From assembly GCF_037482405.1 (NCBI RefSeq), contig NZ_JBBHZZ010000001.1, forward strand, positions 496,001 to 560,000: a DNA stretch of 64,000 bases, given 5' to 3'. The stretch comes from Pseudokineococcus marinus. GTDB taxonomy: Bacteria > Actinomycetota > Actinomycetes > Actinomycetales > Quadrisphaeraceae. Positions 9,801 to 18,028 of this stretch are shown here, in pieces (positions within the stretch are counted from its first letter, which is position 1; each line of letters opens with the position of its first letter). The notes beneath the pieces were generated by a model. It saw only the letters and a list, made by a program, of their open reading frames with translations. It searched no databases and had not been told where the DNA came from. A program made the position numbers and the translations under genes.

Positions 9801-10744
9801 CGCGCGGTGGCGTCTGGGCGCGGCACCCGCACGACCTCCTCGCCGTCGACCTCGACGACGACCTCCGGCGACGGCGCGCTCTCCGGGTCGACCACGACGC
9901 GCGTCACCACCGGCGTCGGGCGGGTGGCGGTGTCCGAGCGCAGGTGCGGCCCCGGCCTGGGCTCCGCGAGGAGGCAGTAGCCGGTGGAGCCGTCCCCCGG
10001 CCCCCGCACCGACACGCGCCCCGCGTAGTCCCGCGGGAGCGCGGCGTCGTCCGGGACGAAGGCCGCGGGCGCGGTGCAGTCCCCGTTCCTCGGCTCCAGG
10101 GGCCAGTTGCCGTAGGCGTCGAGCCCGACGCCGAGGATCGCCCCCGAGACGCCGGGCACGTCGTGGCGGTTGGCGTACCCGAGCGCGCCCCCGAAGCCGC
10201 CGGGCCGGGTCAGCGGACGGTCGCCGTCGGCGAGGAAGAAGGAGATGCCGTCCGCGCCGTTCCCGCCGTACTGGTAGCTGGTGAAGGTGATGTCCAGACC
10301 GGCGCGGATCGGGAGGGCCTGGTCGTAGAGGACGAAGCCGCTGACGCCGTTCTCGGCCGGCGTCAGGCGCAGGGCGCCGGCACCTGGGGCGTCGGGCTCG
10401 GGCAGGCCGCAGCCGGGCACGGGCCCCACCGGCTCGGTGCCCGGCTCGGGCGCCGACGCCGCCGTGAGGCAGGGCGTCCACGTGGTGCCCTCCAGCGCCC
10501 GGGCCCCGCCGACGAGGTAGCGGGGGTCGCCGACGGACGTCCCGGAGAAGTCGTCCTCGAGCAGCAGGGTGCCGCCCGTCGGGTGGGTGCTCGCCACGCT
10601 CGTCGTCGTGCCCGAGGCGGGGTCCCCTCCGGACGCCGCCGCCGACGGCGCGAGCACGAGGCCCAGCGGCACGAGGGCGACGAGCAGCGCGGCCAGGCGC
10701 GCGCGGGCGGCGCCGGCCGGGCCGCCGGGGCGGGCGGGAGGCAT
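6818..10744 (-). CDS. wall-anchored L-type lectin adhesin with repeated Ig-like domains
   Basis: A 1308-residue secreted surface protein. Residues 1-38 are a signal peptide (basic start, LAALLVALVPLGLVLAPSA). The next ~300 residues form an L-type (legume-lectin) fold: LLLEDDFSG, DGISFFLADGD, and a DAYGN loop that could bind calcium or sugar. Then come roughly ten Ig/cadherin-like modules of 80-90 residues; six carry the signature GTGPFTY or a variant. The C-terminus is a sortase signal: LPRTG at 1251-1255, a hydrophobic segment and an Arg cluster, followed by an atypically long ~25-residue tail. ATG at 10744 is preceded by GGAG; the longer frame to 10987 overlaps 15-bp repeats and is rejected. 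A role in adhesion to glycans is inferred. Confidence 0.85.
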   Translation of the reverse strand: MPPARPGGPAGAARARLAALLVALVPLGLVLAPSAAASGGDPASGTTTSVASTHPTGGTLLLEDDFSGTSVGDPRYLVGGARALEGTTWTPCLTAASAPEPGTEPVGPVPGCGLPEPDAPGAGALRLTPAENGVSGFVLYDQALPIRAGLDITFTSYQYGGNGADGISFFLADGDRPLTRPGGFGGALGYANRHDVPGVSGAILGVGLDAYGNWPLEPRNGDCTAPAAFVPDDAALPRDYAGRVSVRGPGDGSTGYCLLAEPRPGPHLRSDTATRPTPVVTRVVVDPESAPSPEVVVEVDGEEVVRVPRPDATARTFRFGWGSSTGGLTDVHEIGSLRVLSIEPLAPDLALDAAAPADPVASGEAARLALTARARSTGGPLPAGETARVVADLPAGASAGSPVGDGWHCAGSAPSRLDCTWSSAADVRPGAQLPPLVVPVTSTGSGSRPVAAVVTSTADGPAPEDPRASAVLRFSPGVAAVDLGEVDAGPAERELTADLETDATGAVVVSVGGAPSPVGEVRPGPGARVVATVAAGASGVLAATAAVVDGDGLRSPEVPVSLVVRPFAPPVRVSAASGEEVVTPRPSSPVGTGPFTYELVSPGDPGLVEEAALDPGTGALRLRTAAGASGRTALSYRVRDAGGTASAPAPVVVEVRPSAAGDEVRLALDAAGEGSVEVALPPPTGSGPFTYRLLSVSDGPVTASLAPSTGVLAVTARTGLSGAARLRYAVAGADGVESEPVDVDVRVAPHVGGARVVGDATDEVVRAPAPRTTGTGPFTYALVGETPGASVDARTGEVALAPAGRSGRHELLLLATDADGVTGGPAVVDVVVLPVARPVVLRAVTSSEPPALRATPEVVGAEEVALALVRGGDPAVADVAVDGGEVVARPAPGASGRVEAAYAATAGGLTSAPAPVDVEVAPRSPGSAAGVVSGRPAVVPLPAAQGTGPFTHRLAGAPDPEVAVALEGDRAVVEVARTFSGTAVVRYVVVDADGVESEPVELVLDVAPDAAAGAGPLVASGPTGAPVTSPAPTPAGTGPFSFALLEPADPALGTTSLDPATGVLVLDPTPGWSGVATARFAVVDAGGRRSAPATAVFLVRPTTPDAPPATTTAGTAVEVRLPTPTGTGPFRWSLLAAVPPERGTVELDALAGTVRVRPAPGWSGELRYAFAVTDAAGLVSDPAEGRVQVAGRDVEDPGPPSPEVPAGPGVPAGPGVPDGPSGSGSRDAVGPEAPVADPTRAGDGAPPVATLPRTGAPVGAGAALGALLLAAGWCLRRRTTGPGAVRAGAQPLAPDGPSPSRLTPSGPT

Positions 10745-10862
10745 GGCATCTCCGGGGAGGACCGGCGACGCGCCGGGGTGGCGCGCGCACCACCCCTTCG
10801 GGGGTGTCGGACGTCCTGATCGGTCGCGGACCGCCGCCCTCGAGCCCGGACGGCGGACATCA

Positions 10863-10922
10863 CCGGAATGCCGCAGCCCCGGTTGCCGCAGCCCGGAACG
10901 CCCCAGCCCGGAATGCCGCAGC
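10863..10922. repeat. four tandem 15-bp repeats between divergent adhesin and MFS genes
   Basis: Four units of 15 bp (consensus CCGGAATGCCGCAGC) stand head to tail at 10863, 10878, 10893 and 10908. Units 1 and 4 are identical; units 2 and 3 differ at 2-3 positions. They lie in the 248-bp space between the two divergent start codons. They could be repeated binding sites, or the remains of a short repeat-protein reading frame, because 15 bp keeps phase. Confidence 0.75.
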
Positions 10923-10992
10923 CCTGGGCGGCGCTCGCCCTGGCGACCCGGTACCGCGCCGGGGCGCCCCCGAGCCCGACGGAGCACCGCCC

Positions 10993-12612
10993 ATGACCGC
11001 CGCCCCCCGCACGAGCGACGCCGACGACCCCGCCGGCCCGGCCCGGGGCTCCGACGGCCCGGGCGGGTCGGTGTCCGACGGAGCCGGGCGGGCCGAGGGG
11101 GCGCCGACGGGCGGGGCGGCGCGGCAGCGCCGCGCGGTGCCGCACTGGATGGTCCTCGTCGTCGCCGCGACGGCGCAGTTCATGGTCATCCTCGACGTGA
11201 GCATCGTGAACGTCGCGCTGCCGTCGATGCGGACCGACCTCGACCTGTCCACCGCCGGGCTGCAGTGGGTCGTCAACGCCTACGCCCTGGCCTTCGCCGG
11301 GCTGCTGCTCCTCGGCGGCCGCGCGGGCGACCTCTTCGGCCGCAAGCGCGTCTTCCTCCTCGGCGTCGGCCTGTTCTCCCTCGCGAGCCTCGTGGGCGGC
11401 TTCGCGCAGACGGAGGCGTGGCTGGTGGCGGCGCGGGCGGCCCAGGGCGTCGGCGGCGCCGTCCTGGCCCCTGCCACCCTCAGCCTCCTCACGACGACGT
11501 ACACCGAGCCGGGCGAGCGCGCCCGGGCCCTCGGCGTCTGGGGCGCCGTCGGCGGCGCGGGCGGTGCGATGGGCGGCCTCGTGGGCGGCGTCCTCACCGA
11601 GGCCCTGAGCTGGCGGTGGGTCCTCTTCGTCAACGTGCCGCTCGGCGTCCTCCTCGCCGCCGGGGCCGCGTGGGCGCTCGTCGGCTCGACGCCGGTCGTG
11701 CGGCGCCTGCGCGACCTCGACGTCCCGGGCAGCCTCACCGTCACCCTCGGCCTGACGTCCGTCGTCTACGGCGTCGTCAGCGCCGAGACGCGCTCGTGGA
11801 CCTCGGCCGTGGTGCTCGTGCCGATCGTCGTGGGGCTCGCGCTGCTGGCGCTGTTCGTCGTCGTCGAGCGCCACGCGCCGAGGCCCCTCGTGCCGCTGGC
11901 CATCTTCCGGCGCCGGGCGCTGTCGGCGGCCAACGGCGTGGCCCTCACCGTCGGCATGGGCATGTTCTCGTTCTGGTTCTTCATGTCCCTGCAGCTGCAG
12001 CGCGTCTACGGCTTCGACGCCCTGGGCGCCGGCCTCGCCTTCCTCCCCGCGAGCCTGACGCTCATCGCCGGCTCGATGGCCTCGACCCGCATCGCGCGCC
12101 GCACGGGGCCGCGACCGCTCCTCGTCGTCGGCCCGCTCGTGTCGGCCTCCGGGCTCCTGTGGCTCTCGACGTCGTCGCCCAGCGGCACCTACCTGAGCGA
12201 GCTCCTCCTGCCGACCATGCTCTCCGGCCTCGGCATCGGCCTGACGATGGTGCAGCTCGCCGCCGCGGCGACGGCCGGGGTGCCGGGCGAGCAGGCGGGC
12301 CTCGCGTCGGGGCTCATCAACACCTCGCGGCAGATGGGCGGCGCCATCGGCCTGGCCGTCCTGTCCACCGTGGCCGCGGCGCGCACGGCCGCCGTGCTGG
12401 GCACGGGGGACGCCGACGCGGCGGCCTCCGCCGGCGCCGCGGGCGTCGAGGCCCTCGCCGCCGGCTACGACCGGGGACTGCTCGTGGGGGCCGCGATCGT
12501 GGCGTGCGGCGCGCTCGTCGGCCTCCTCGTGCCGGCCGAGCGCCGCGCCCGCGCCGACGACGCCCAGCGGGACGGGGCCGGCGACGAGGCCCGCGAGGCC
12601 GTCGCCGACTGA
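10993..12612 (+). CDS. MFS drug exporter, DHA2 family (14 TM)
   Basis: A 539-residue EmrB/QacA-type proton-coupled multidrug exporter. About 50 disordered residues precede TM1, then LDVSIVNVALPSMRTDLDLS (the DHA2 motif D1) and GGRAGDLFGRKRVFLLG (motif A). The antiporter motif C region is GAVGGAGGAMGGLVGG. The length fits 14 TM helices. ATG at 10993 follows GGAG by 9 nt; an upstream in-frame start at 10804 would translate the 15-bp repeats and is less likely. No regulator gene is adjacent. Substrate unknown. Confidence 0.9.
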   Translation: MTAAPRTSDADDPAGPARGSDGPGGSVSDGAGRAEGAPTGGAARQRRAVPHWMVLVVAATAQFMVILDVSIVNVALPSMRTDLDLSTAGLQWVVNAYALAFAGLLLLGGRAGDLFGRKRVFLLGVGLFSLASLVGGFAQTEAWLVAARAAQGVGGAVLAPATLSLLTTTYTEPGERARALGVWGAVGGAGGAMGGLVGGVLTEALSWRWVLFVNVPLGVLLAAGAAWALVGSTPVVRRLRDLDVPGSLTVTLGLTSVVYGVVSAETRSWTSAVVLVPIVVGLALLALFVVVERHAPRPLVPLAIFRRRALSAANGVALTVGMGMFSFWFFMSLQLQRVYGFDALGAGLAFLPASLTLIAGSMASTRIARRTGPRPLLVVGPLVSASGLLWLSTSSPSGTYLSELLLPTMLSGLGIGLTMVQLAAAATAGVPGEQAGLASGLINTSRQMGGAIGLAVLSTVAAARTAAVLGTGDADAAASAGAAGVEALAAGYDRGLLVGAAIVACGALVGLLVPAERRARADDAQRDGAGDEAREAVAD

Positions 12613-12659
12613 ACGACCCGCCCCGCGGGGACGCCGCCTCGCTCCCCGACGCCGCCTCG

Positions 12660-12733
12660 GACGCGAAGGTGACGCCTCCTTCACCCGAGGGACCCCTCCA
12701 GACGCGAAGGTGACGCCTCCTTCGCGGGCGTGC
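12660..12733. repeat. two 41-bp-spaced palindromic units, probable terminator region
   Basis: The unit GACGCGAAGGTGACGCCTCC followed by TTC occurs at 12660 and again at 12701, exactly 41 bp apart. Within it GCGAAGG can pair with CCTTCGC in the second copy. The array sits between the convergent MFS and HPP genes, where a bidirectional terminator is expected. It belongs to a group of intergenic palindrome arrays in this window with the same 41-44 bp period. Confidence 0.65.
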
Positions 12734-12742
12734 CGCCGATCG

Positions 12743-13306
12743 TCAGGCGTTCGCCTCGCCCTCCGGCGCCCACAGGCTCTGCCGGACGCCGAGCAGCCGG
12801 TTGAGGCCGACGCCGACGACGACGAGCAGCACCACGCCCGCGACGACCGTGGCGACGTCGGACGGCGTCGTGAAGACGCCGAGGGCGAAGAGCAGCGTCG
12901 TCGTCCCGGCCGGCGGGTGCTGGCACTTGAGCAGGGACAGGACGACGGCGGTCAGGGCCACCGCCCCGGCGGCGGCGACGACGCGAGCGGCTGTCAGCCC
13001 CATCTCCGTGACGGGCGGGTCGTCGGCGAGGCCGAAGAGGTGGAGGGCCCCGAGGCCGAGGAGCAGCCCGACGCCGTGCCCGACGAGCACGTTGCGGGGC
13101 GCCGACGTCGGCTGGTGCGGGCTCTGCACGAAGAGCAGGAGCGTCGGGGCCAGGCTGGGGAAGAGCAGCGGCTGGCCGACGGCGAGGCCGATGGCCCCGC
13201 AGAGCCCGAGCACGAGGAGGGCGACGACGCCGGCGTACGCGGCGGGCCCCGCCTTCGGCGAGCGCTCCCGCGCGGCGGCGAGCAGGTCCGTGCGACGAGG
13301 AGCCAT
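12743..13306 (-). CDS. HPP family membrane protein
   Basis: A 187-residue integral membrane protein with four or five predicted helices. The family-defining motif is CQHPPAGTTTLL around residue 130, and a second HPP-like stretch, VQSPHQPTSAPRN, lies near residue 60. HPP-domain proteins have been linked to nitrite transport in chloroplasts and cyanobacteria; whether that holds in Actinobacteria is not known. ATG at 13306. It is a single gene that converges on the MFS gene. Confidence 0.85.
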   Translation of the reverse strand: MAPRRTDLLAAARERSPKAGPAAYAGVVALLVLGLCGAIGLAVGQPLLFPSLAPTLLLFVQSPHQPTSAPRNVLVGHGVGLLLGLGALHLFGLADDPPVTEMGLTAARVVAAAGAVALTAVVLSLLKCQHPPAGTTTLLFALGVFTTPSDVATVVAGVVLLVVVGVGLNRLLGVRQSLWAPEGEANA

Positions 13307-13387
13307 GCCCCCACCGTCGCAGCCGGCCGGGGGTCCTCGCGCACGCCGGAGCGCCCGGCCGGCGGTCGGCCGCCGGCCGGGCGGGCG

Positions 13388-14185
13388 TCAGACGGCCGAC
13401 CAGCCGCCGTCCGAGGCGAGGACGACGCCGTTGACGTTGGCGGAGTCGTCGCTGAGCAGCCACGTGATGCTGGCGGCTAGCTGCTCGGCCGTCGCGGCGG
13501 CGGGGATGTTGGCCTGCATGTACGGCCCGAGCACCTGGGCCGCGTGCTGCGAGCGCATCGGCGCCTCGATGTTCGTGGCCACCGCTCCGGGCGCGACGGC
13601 GTTGGTGCGCACGCCCTGGCCGCGGTAGCTCACCGCGGTGCTCTTGGTGATGCCGACGACAGCATGCTTGGAGGCGGTGTAGGCGACGCCGGCGGCCGAC
13701 CCCCGCAGCGCCGCCTCCGAGGCGACGTTGACGATGGCGCCCCCGCCGGCGTCGACCATGAGCGGCAGGACCGCGCGCGACAGGCGCACGACGGCCGTGA
13801 CGTTGACGGCGAAGACGCGCTCCCACGTCGCGTCGTCGACCTCGGCCGTGGGCAGGAAGCCGTCCATGATGCCCGCCACGTTGGCGAGAAGGTCCACGCG
13901 GCCGCCGGCAGCGGCCACGACCCGCTGCACGCCGTCCTCGGCGGTGATGTCGCCGACGACGGGCACGAGGTCGAGCTCGGGAGCCTCCGCGACGAGCGCG
14001 TCGAGCCGGTCGGCGACGACGTCGGCGGCGACGACGCGGGCGCCCTCGCGGGCCAGGCGCAGCGCCGTCGCCCGGCCGATGCCGGACCCTGCGCCCGTGA
14101 CGACGGCCACCTTCCCGGCGAAGCGCTCGGGGACGAGGGCGGGCGTGGTGGCGGTGGTGGGCGCGTCGGCGGGGATGGACATCAT
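13388..14185 (-). CDS. SDR family NAD(P)-dependent oxidoreductase
   Basis: A 265-residue classical short-chain dehydrogenase. The Rossmann motif TGAGSGIG spans residues 30-37, NVAG follows near 102, the active-site Ser is S156 (NVASEAA), and the catalytic pair Y169/K173 is in YTASK. The PG motif (VAPGAVATN) follows. The ~20 residues before the domain are Thr/Ala-rich. The start may be either of two consecutive ATGs (14185 or 14182). The gene is divergent from a TetR gene across a perfect palindrome that overlaps its likely promoter, so it is the probable target of that regulator. Substrate unknown. Confidence 0.9.
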   Translation of the reverse strand: MMSIPADAPTTATTPALVPERFAGKVAVVTGAGSGIGRATALRLAREGARVVAADVVADRLDALVAEAPELDLVPVVGDITAEDGVQRVVAAAGGRVDLLANVAGIMDGFLPTAEVDDATWERVFAVNVTAVVRLSRAVLPLMVDAGGGAIVNVASEAALRGSAAGVAYTASKHAVVGITKSTAVSYRGQGVRTNAVAPGAVATNIEAPMRSQHAAQVLGPYMQANIPAAATAEQLAASITWLLSDDSANVNGVVLASDGGWSAV

Positions 14186-14221
14186 CGTCTCCTTCGGGTC
14201 GACCAGGACCGGTCAGCATTA

Positions 14222-14236
14222 CGGTACGCCGTACCG
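14222..14236. promoter_or_regulatory. 15-bp perfect palindrome, probable TetR operator
   Basis: CGGTACGCCGTACCG is a perfect inverted repeat with one central base. It lies 15 bp before the TetR ATG and 37 bp before the SDR start. It overlaps TANNNT-like boxes on both strands (TACGGT at 14220-14225 for the plus strand, TACCGT for the minus strand). Such placement fits autorepression and repression of the SDR gene by the TetR protein encoded next door. Confidence 0.75.
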
Positions 14237-14250
14237 GAAAGGGGGACCAC

Positions 14251-14850
14251 ATGGCTCCGAAGGCGCCGCGCCGCGGCCGCCCCCCGGCGACCTCACGGCG
14301 CGAGGTCGTGCGGACGGCGCTGCGGCTCTTCGACGAGCGCGGCTTCGAGGCGACGACGCTCGAGGACGTCGCGGCGGCGCTGGGCGTCGGCCGCACCACG
14401 GTCCTGCGCCACGTCGAGAGCAAGAGCGCCATCGTCTGGGAGGGCCTCGAGGGGGCCGAGGAGGCGCTGGTCGACGGGCTGCGCGACGCACCGGTGGACC
14501 GCCCCTGGCGCGAGGCCCTGCTGGAGGCTCTCGTGGCCGGGCAGCGCTACCCGGACGACGACCTGGAGCTCCTGCGCCTGCGCCTGCTCGTCATCGGCTC
14601 CGAGCCCGCACTGCGCGGGGTCGTCGCGTCCGCCGGCACCGCGGGTGACGAGGCGGTCGAGGCCTTCGTCGCCGCCCGCGGCCCGTGGGCCGCGGACGCC
14701 CCCGAGCCGCACGCCCTCGCGCAGGCGACCCGGGCCGCGGCCGTCGCCGGCCTCGCGTGGTGGGCCCGGTCGGGCCGCGGCGACCCGCGCGACGCCGTCC
14801 GCGCCGCCCTGGTCGCCGTGCTCGGGCGCGAGCCCACCGCCGCGGGCTGA
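14251..14850 (+). CDS. TetR family transcriptional regulator
   Basis: A 199-residue regulator. A basic start (MAPKAPRRGRPP) leads into the helix-turn-helix at about residues 15-60 (FEATTLEDVAAALGVGRTTV, then LRHVESKSAIVWEG). This is a variant in which the usual FPSKE is HVESKS. The C-terminal domain is a helical ligand-binding domain, possibly of the MftR-like group. Strong ribosome binding site AAAGGGGG. It is divergent from the SDR gene with a 15-bp palindrome between them. Confidence 0.88.
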   Translation: MAPKAPRRGRPPATSRREVVRTALRLFDERGFEATTLEDVAAALGVGRTTVLRHVESKSAIVWEGLEGAEEALVDGLRDAPVDRPWREALLEALVAGQRYPDDDLELLRLRLLVIGSEPALRGVVASAGTAGDEAVEAFVAARGPWAADAPEPHALAQATRAAAVAGLAWWARSGRGDPRDAVRAALVAVLGREPTAAG

Positions 14851-14919
14851 CGCCACCGGCGCCCGTCCTCGCAGCGCGTGCCCGCGAGCGGAGCGCCGGG
14901 CACGGCGCGACCCCCGGGG

Positions 14920-17114
14920 TCAGGGCCGGCGGGCGCTCTTGCTCGCGTACATCGCGGCGTCGGCGCGGCGCAGCAGCTCGTCCTCGCCGAGGGGGTCGTC
15001 CAGCTCGGAGGCGGAGGCGAGGCCCACCGAGCAGCCGGGCACGAGCACGTGGCCCTCGACCCGCAGCGGCTGCGCGAGCGCGGCCACGAGGCGGGCCGCG
15101 ACGGCCGCCCCCGCGGGTGCCCCGACGCCCTCGCAGAGCACCGTGAACTCGTCGCCGCCCCAGCGCGCGGCCGTGTCGCCCGGGCGCAGGTTCTCCTGCA
15201 GCCGGTGCGCCGTCTGCACGAGGACGGCGTCGCCGACGTGGTGGCCGTGCTCGTCGTTGACGGCCTTGAAGCCGTCGAGGTCGAGGAAGAGGACCGACGT
15301 GTCGTCCCCCGCCCGCCGCGCGCGGGCGAGCGCGTGCGCCAGCCGGTCGCGGAAGAGCGTGCGGTTGGCGAGGCCCGTGAGGGGGTCGTGCAGCGCCCGG
15401 TGGCTCAGCTCGGCCTCCAGGGCCTTGCGCGGCCCGGCGTCCTCGACGTGCAGCACGAGGTGGGCCTCCTCGTCGGCGGCGCCGCCCAGGGGCGCCAGGG
15501 CCACGGTCGTCGGCACGACCGAGCCGTCGGGGCGCGTGAAGCGGACCTCCAGCGCGGTGCGGCCCGCCCGGGCGGCGGAGCGGCACGTCGCGCGCAGCGC
15601 CGCGGCGTCGTCGGAGCGCGCCAGCTCGGGCAGGTCGTGGCCCACGAGCCGCTCCGCCGGTCGGCCCAGGAGCAGCTCCAGCTCGCGGTTGGCGCGCACG
15701 ACCGTCCCCTCCGGCGCCACCAGCGCCATGCCGACGGGGGCCTCGGTGAAGGCGCGGCGGTAGTCGGGCCCGCCGGTGTCCGCCGCGACCGTGGTGTCCG
15801 TGACGGGCCCGACGACGGCCGACGCCATCGACCGGGGGTCGCCGTCGGGGCCGTGCGTCACGCGCGTCAGCAGCCGGGCCGCGACCTCGAGGACGAGCTC
15901 GCGCTCGTAGGTGATGACGTACTCGAAGACCCGTTCCGCGTCCGGGCCCGCGGACCGCCCGCCCTGCCCGCGGCCGGTCCCCTCCGGGGCGTCGTCGGCG
16001 CGGCCCCCCGGCCCGTGGACCTCTCGGGCGACGAGCGCCGCCGTGACGTGCGGGTTGACGACGGCGACCACCCACTCCTCGAGCAGCGGGTCGCCGGCCT
16101 CGAGGAGGGCCCCCCGGACGCGCTCGGTCGGGTGGACGGCCATGCCCTCCCCGAGCACCGCCACGAGGGACGCCGACGAGGCCAGCCGGCGGTAGCGGGC
16201 CGCCGTCCGGGCGCCGAAGTAGCGGGAGTGCTGCAGCGCGGACAGCAGCACGGTCATGGGGCCGCAGGTGAGCGCCTGGGCCTCGAGGTGCCGGCTGACC
16301 GCCTCGAGCAGCGGCTTCGTCGAGCGCTGGACGTCGCGGTCCGCGACGAGCGCGAAACCGCTGCCCCCGGGCGGGCGGGGGTGCGGGCGCGGCAGCACGA
16401 GAGGAGCCGCCGGGGCGGGCGGGCGGCGCTCGAGCGGGCCCGGCCGCCCCGCCCCAGCAGGTACCCCTGGCCCAGCGAGGCGCCCATGGCGAGCGCCTGC
16501 TGCACGTGCTCGGGGGTCTCGAGCCCCTCGGCGACGACGACGGCGCCCGTCCGCTCGGCGTAGGCGGCGACGGCCGCGACCACCTGCGCCGTCAGCGCGT
16601 CGGGGCGCCGGCGGGCCAGGGCGAGGTCGAGCTTGACGACCTCGGGCTGCAGGACGGGCAGGAGCGCCAGCGCCAGGGGGTCCTGCCCGACGTCGTCCAG
16701 CGCCACCGCCCACCCGAGCTCGCGGACGCGCGCCACGAGGCGCAGCAGCTCCGACGGCCGCCAGGCCAGGGACCGCTCCGTCAGCTCCACGACGAGGCGC
16801 AGGCGCTCGCCGGCGCGCTCGAGCAGCGGGTGGACGTGCGACGGCGCGGCGGTGACGACGTCCGGCTCGACGTTGGCGAAGAGCACGAGGGGCGCCTCGA
16901 CGCCGGCCTCGAGGGCGCCCTCGGCGGCGGCCACGCGGCACGCCCACTCGAGCTCGTCGACGCGGCCGCGGGCGCGGGCGCGGGCGAAGAGGTCCCCGGG
17001 CGCCTTCGGGCCGTCCGCGGAGCTGCCGCGGGCGAGCGCCTCGTAGCCCACGACCTCGCCCGTCCCCAGCCGCACCACCGGCTGGAAGACGCTCCGCACG
17101 TCCAGCGACGCCAC
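14920..17114 (-). pseudogene. EAL-DICT-PAS-GGDEF c-di-GMP protein, frameshifted as sequenced
   Basis: Two frames together encode one ~730-residue cyclic-di-GMP enzyme. Frame 1 from GTG 17114 gives the EAL phosphodiesterase: GYEALARG, VELTERS, ALDDVGQD, VVKLD, VAEGLET and QGYLLG, so the metal and substrate residues are present. Around 16425-16460, in a C/G-run region, the reading frame must change by one base. The other frame then continues with a DICT sensory domain (STKPLLEAVSRHLEAQA), a PAS domain (FTEAPVGMALVAPEGTVVRA) and a GGDEF cyclase with intact WGGDEF and an RPGD inhibitory site upstream. Both halves look well conserved, which favours a sequencing error or recent indel over an old pseudogene. 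Downstream stop at 14920. Confidence 0.8.
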
Positions 17115-17210
17115 GACCGCCCCCTCGCGCTCGCCGCCCCCGCGGCGGGCGCCCCGGCGGCGCCGGGGGGCATCGTGGCGGACGACGGGCGCCCGCGGCG
17201 CGCTGCGACG

Positions 17211-17891
17211 TCAGACGGACGTGGTCGCGTCGCGGGTGGCGCCGTCGCCGGAGGCGGGGGCGACGACGTCCCGCAGGACGGCGCGCGTCCGCTCGTGGAG
17301 CGCGACGAGGTCGGGGCGCTCGCCGGCCTCGGCGCGGCGCGCCCACTCGTCGCAGGTCAGCCGCACGGCCGTCCCCGCGACCTCGGCCACGAGGCGGGTG
17401 CGCAGGTCCTGCGGGGTGGTGCCGGCGACGACGGCCACCAGCTCGGCGACCCGGTCGGCCTGCTGGGACTGCAGCCCCAGCGCCGCAGCCGTGAGGGCGG
17501 GGTCGGCGAGGACGAGGCGGCGCACGCGCAGCACGCGCGGGAGCACCTCCTCGGGCGGGACCTCGGCCAGCCGGGCGACGAGCTCGCCGAAGGCCGCCTC
17601 GACGCGCTCGAGCAGCGAGCAGCCCGGTCGCGGCCGCGACAGCGCCTCGGCCAGGGCGGCCTCGGCCTCCTCGTCGGGCGCGAGGACCGCCGCCTCCTTG
17701 CTGGGGAAGTACCGGAAGAAGGTGCGCGGCGAGACGCCGGCGGCGCGCGCGATGTCCTCGACCGTCGTCGCCGCGTAGCCGCGGGCCTCGACGAGGTCGA
17801 GCGCCACGGCGCTGATCTCGGCCCGGGTCTCCCGACGGCGCCGCTCGCGCAGGTCGGGCCGAGCGCTGATGTCGACGTCACCGTCGCTCAT
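17211..17891 (-). CDS. TetR family transcriptional regulator
   Basis: A 226-residue regulator. The helix-turn-helix lies at about residues 25-70: GYAATTVEDIARAAGVSPRT followed by FFRYFPSKEA. The C-terminal region resembles the MftR-type ligand domain. ATG 17891 is preceded by GAGGAG; the longer frame to 17975 overlaps the operator-like repeats. It is divergent from the LmrB-like MFS exporter, the classic arrangement for an efflux repressor. Confidence 0.9.
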   Translation of the reverse strand: MSDGDVDISARPDLRERRRRETRAEISAVALDLVEARGYAATTVEDIARAAGVSPRTFFRYFPSKEAAVLAPDEEAEAALAEALSRPRPGCSLLERVEAAFGELVARLAEVPPEEVLPRVLRVRRLVLADPALTAAALGLQSQQADRVAELVAVVAGTTPQDLRTRLVAEVAGTAVRLTCDEWARRAEAGERPDLVALHERTRAVLRDVVAPASGDGATRDATTSV

Positions 17892-17933
17892 GCGGACTCC
17901 TCGGGTCGCCTCCCGGCCGAGACTAGCAGCGTG

Positions 17934-17956
17934 TGCCGAGGTGGCAGTCTGTGCCA
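17934..17956. promoter_or_regulatory. overlapping inverted repeats between TetR and MFS genes
   Basis: TGCC-N5-GGCA (17934-17946) overlaps TGGCA-N5-TGCCA (17942-17956). The sites lie about 45 bp upstream of the TetR start and 75 bp upstream of the MFS start. They are a plausible binding site for the neighbouring TetR protein, but no promoter element can be fixed with confidence. Confidence 0.5.
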
Positions 17957-18028
17957 TGCTGCGGTCCGATGCCACGGACAGCGCCGTCCCGGGCGTCGAG
18001 GACGCGGGCGACGAGGACAGGTGGCGGC

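Noticed and set aside
12681..14432. Long minus-strand frame across the HPP, SDR and TetR genes
   Set aside because: It overlaps three recognisable genes in another frame and encodes an Arg-rich sequence.
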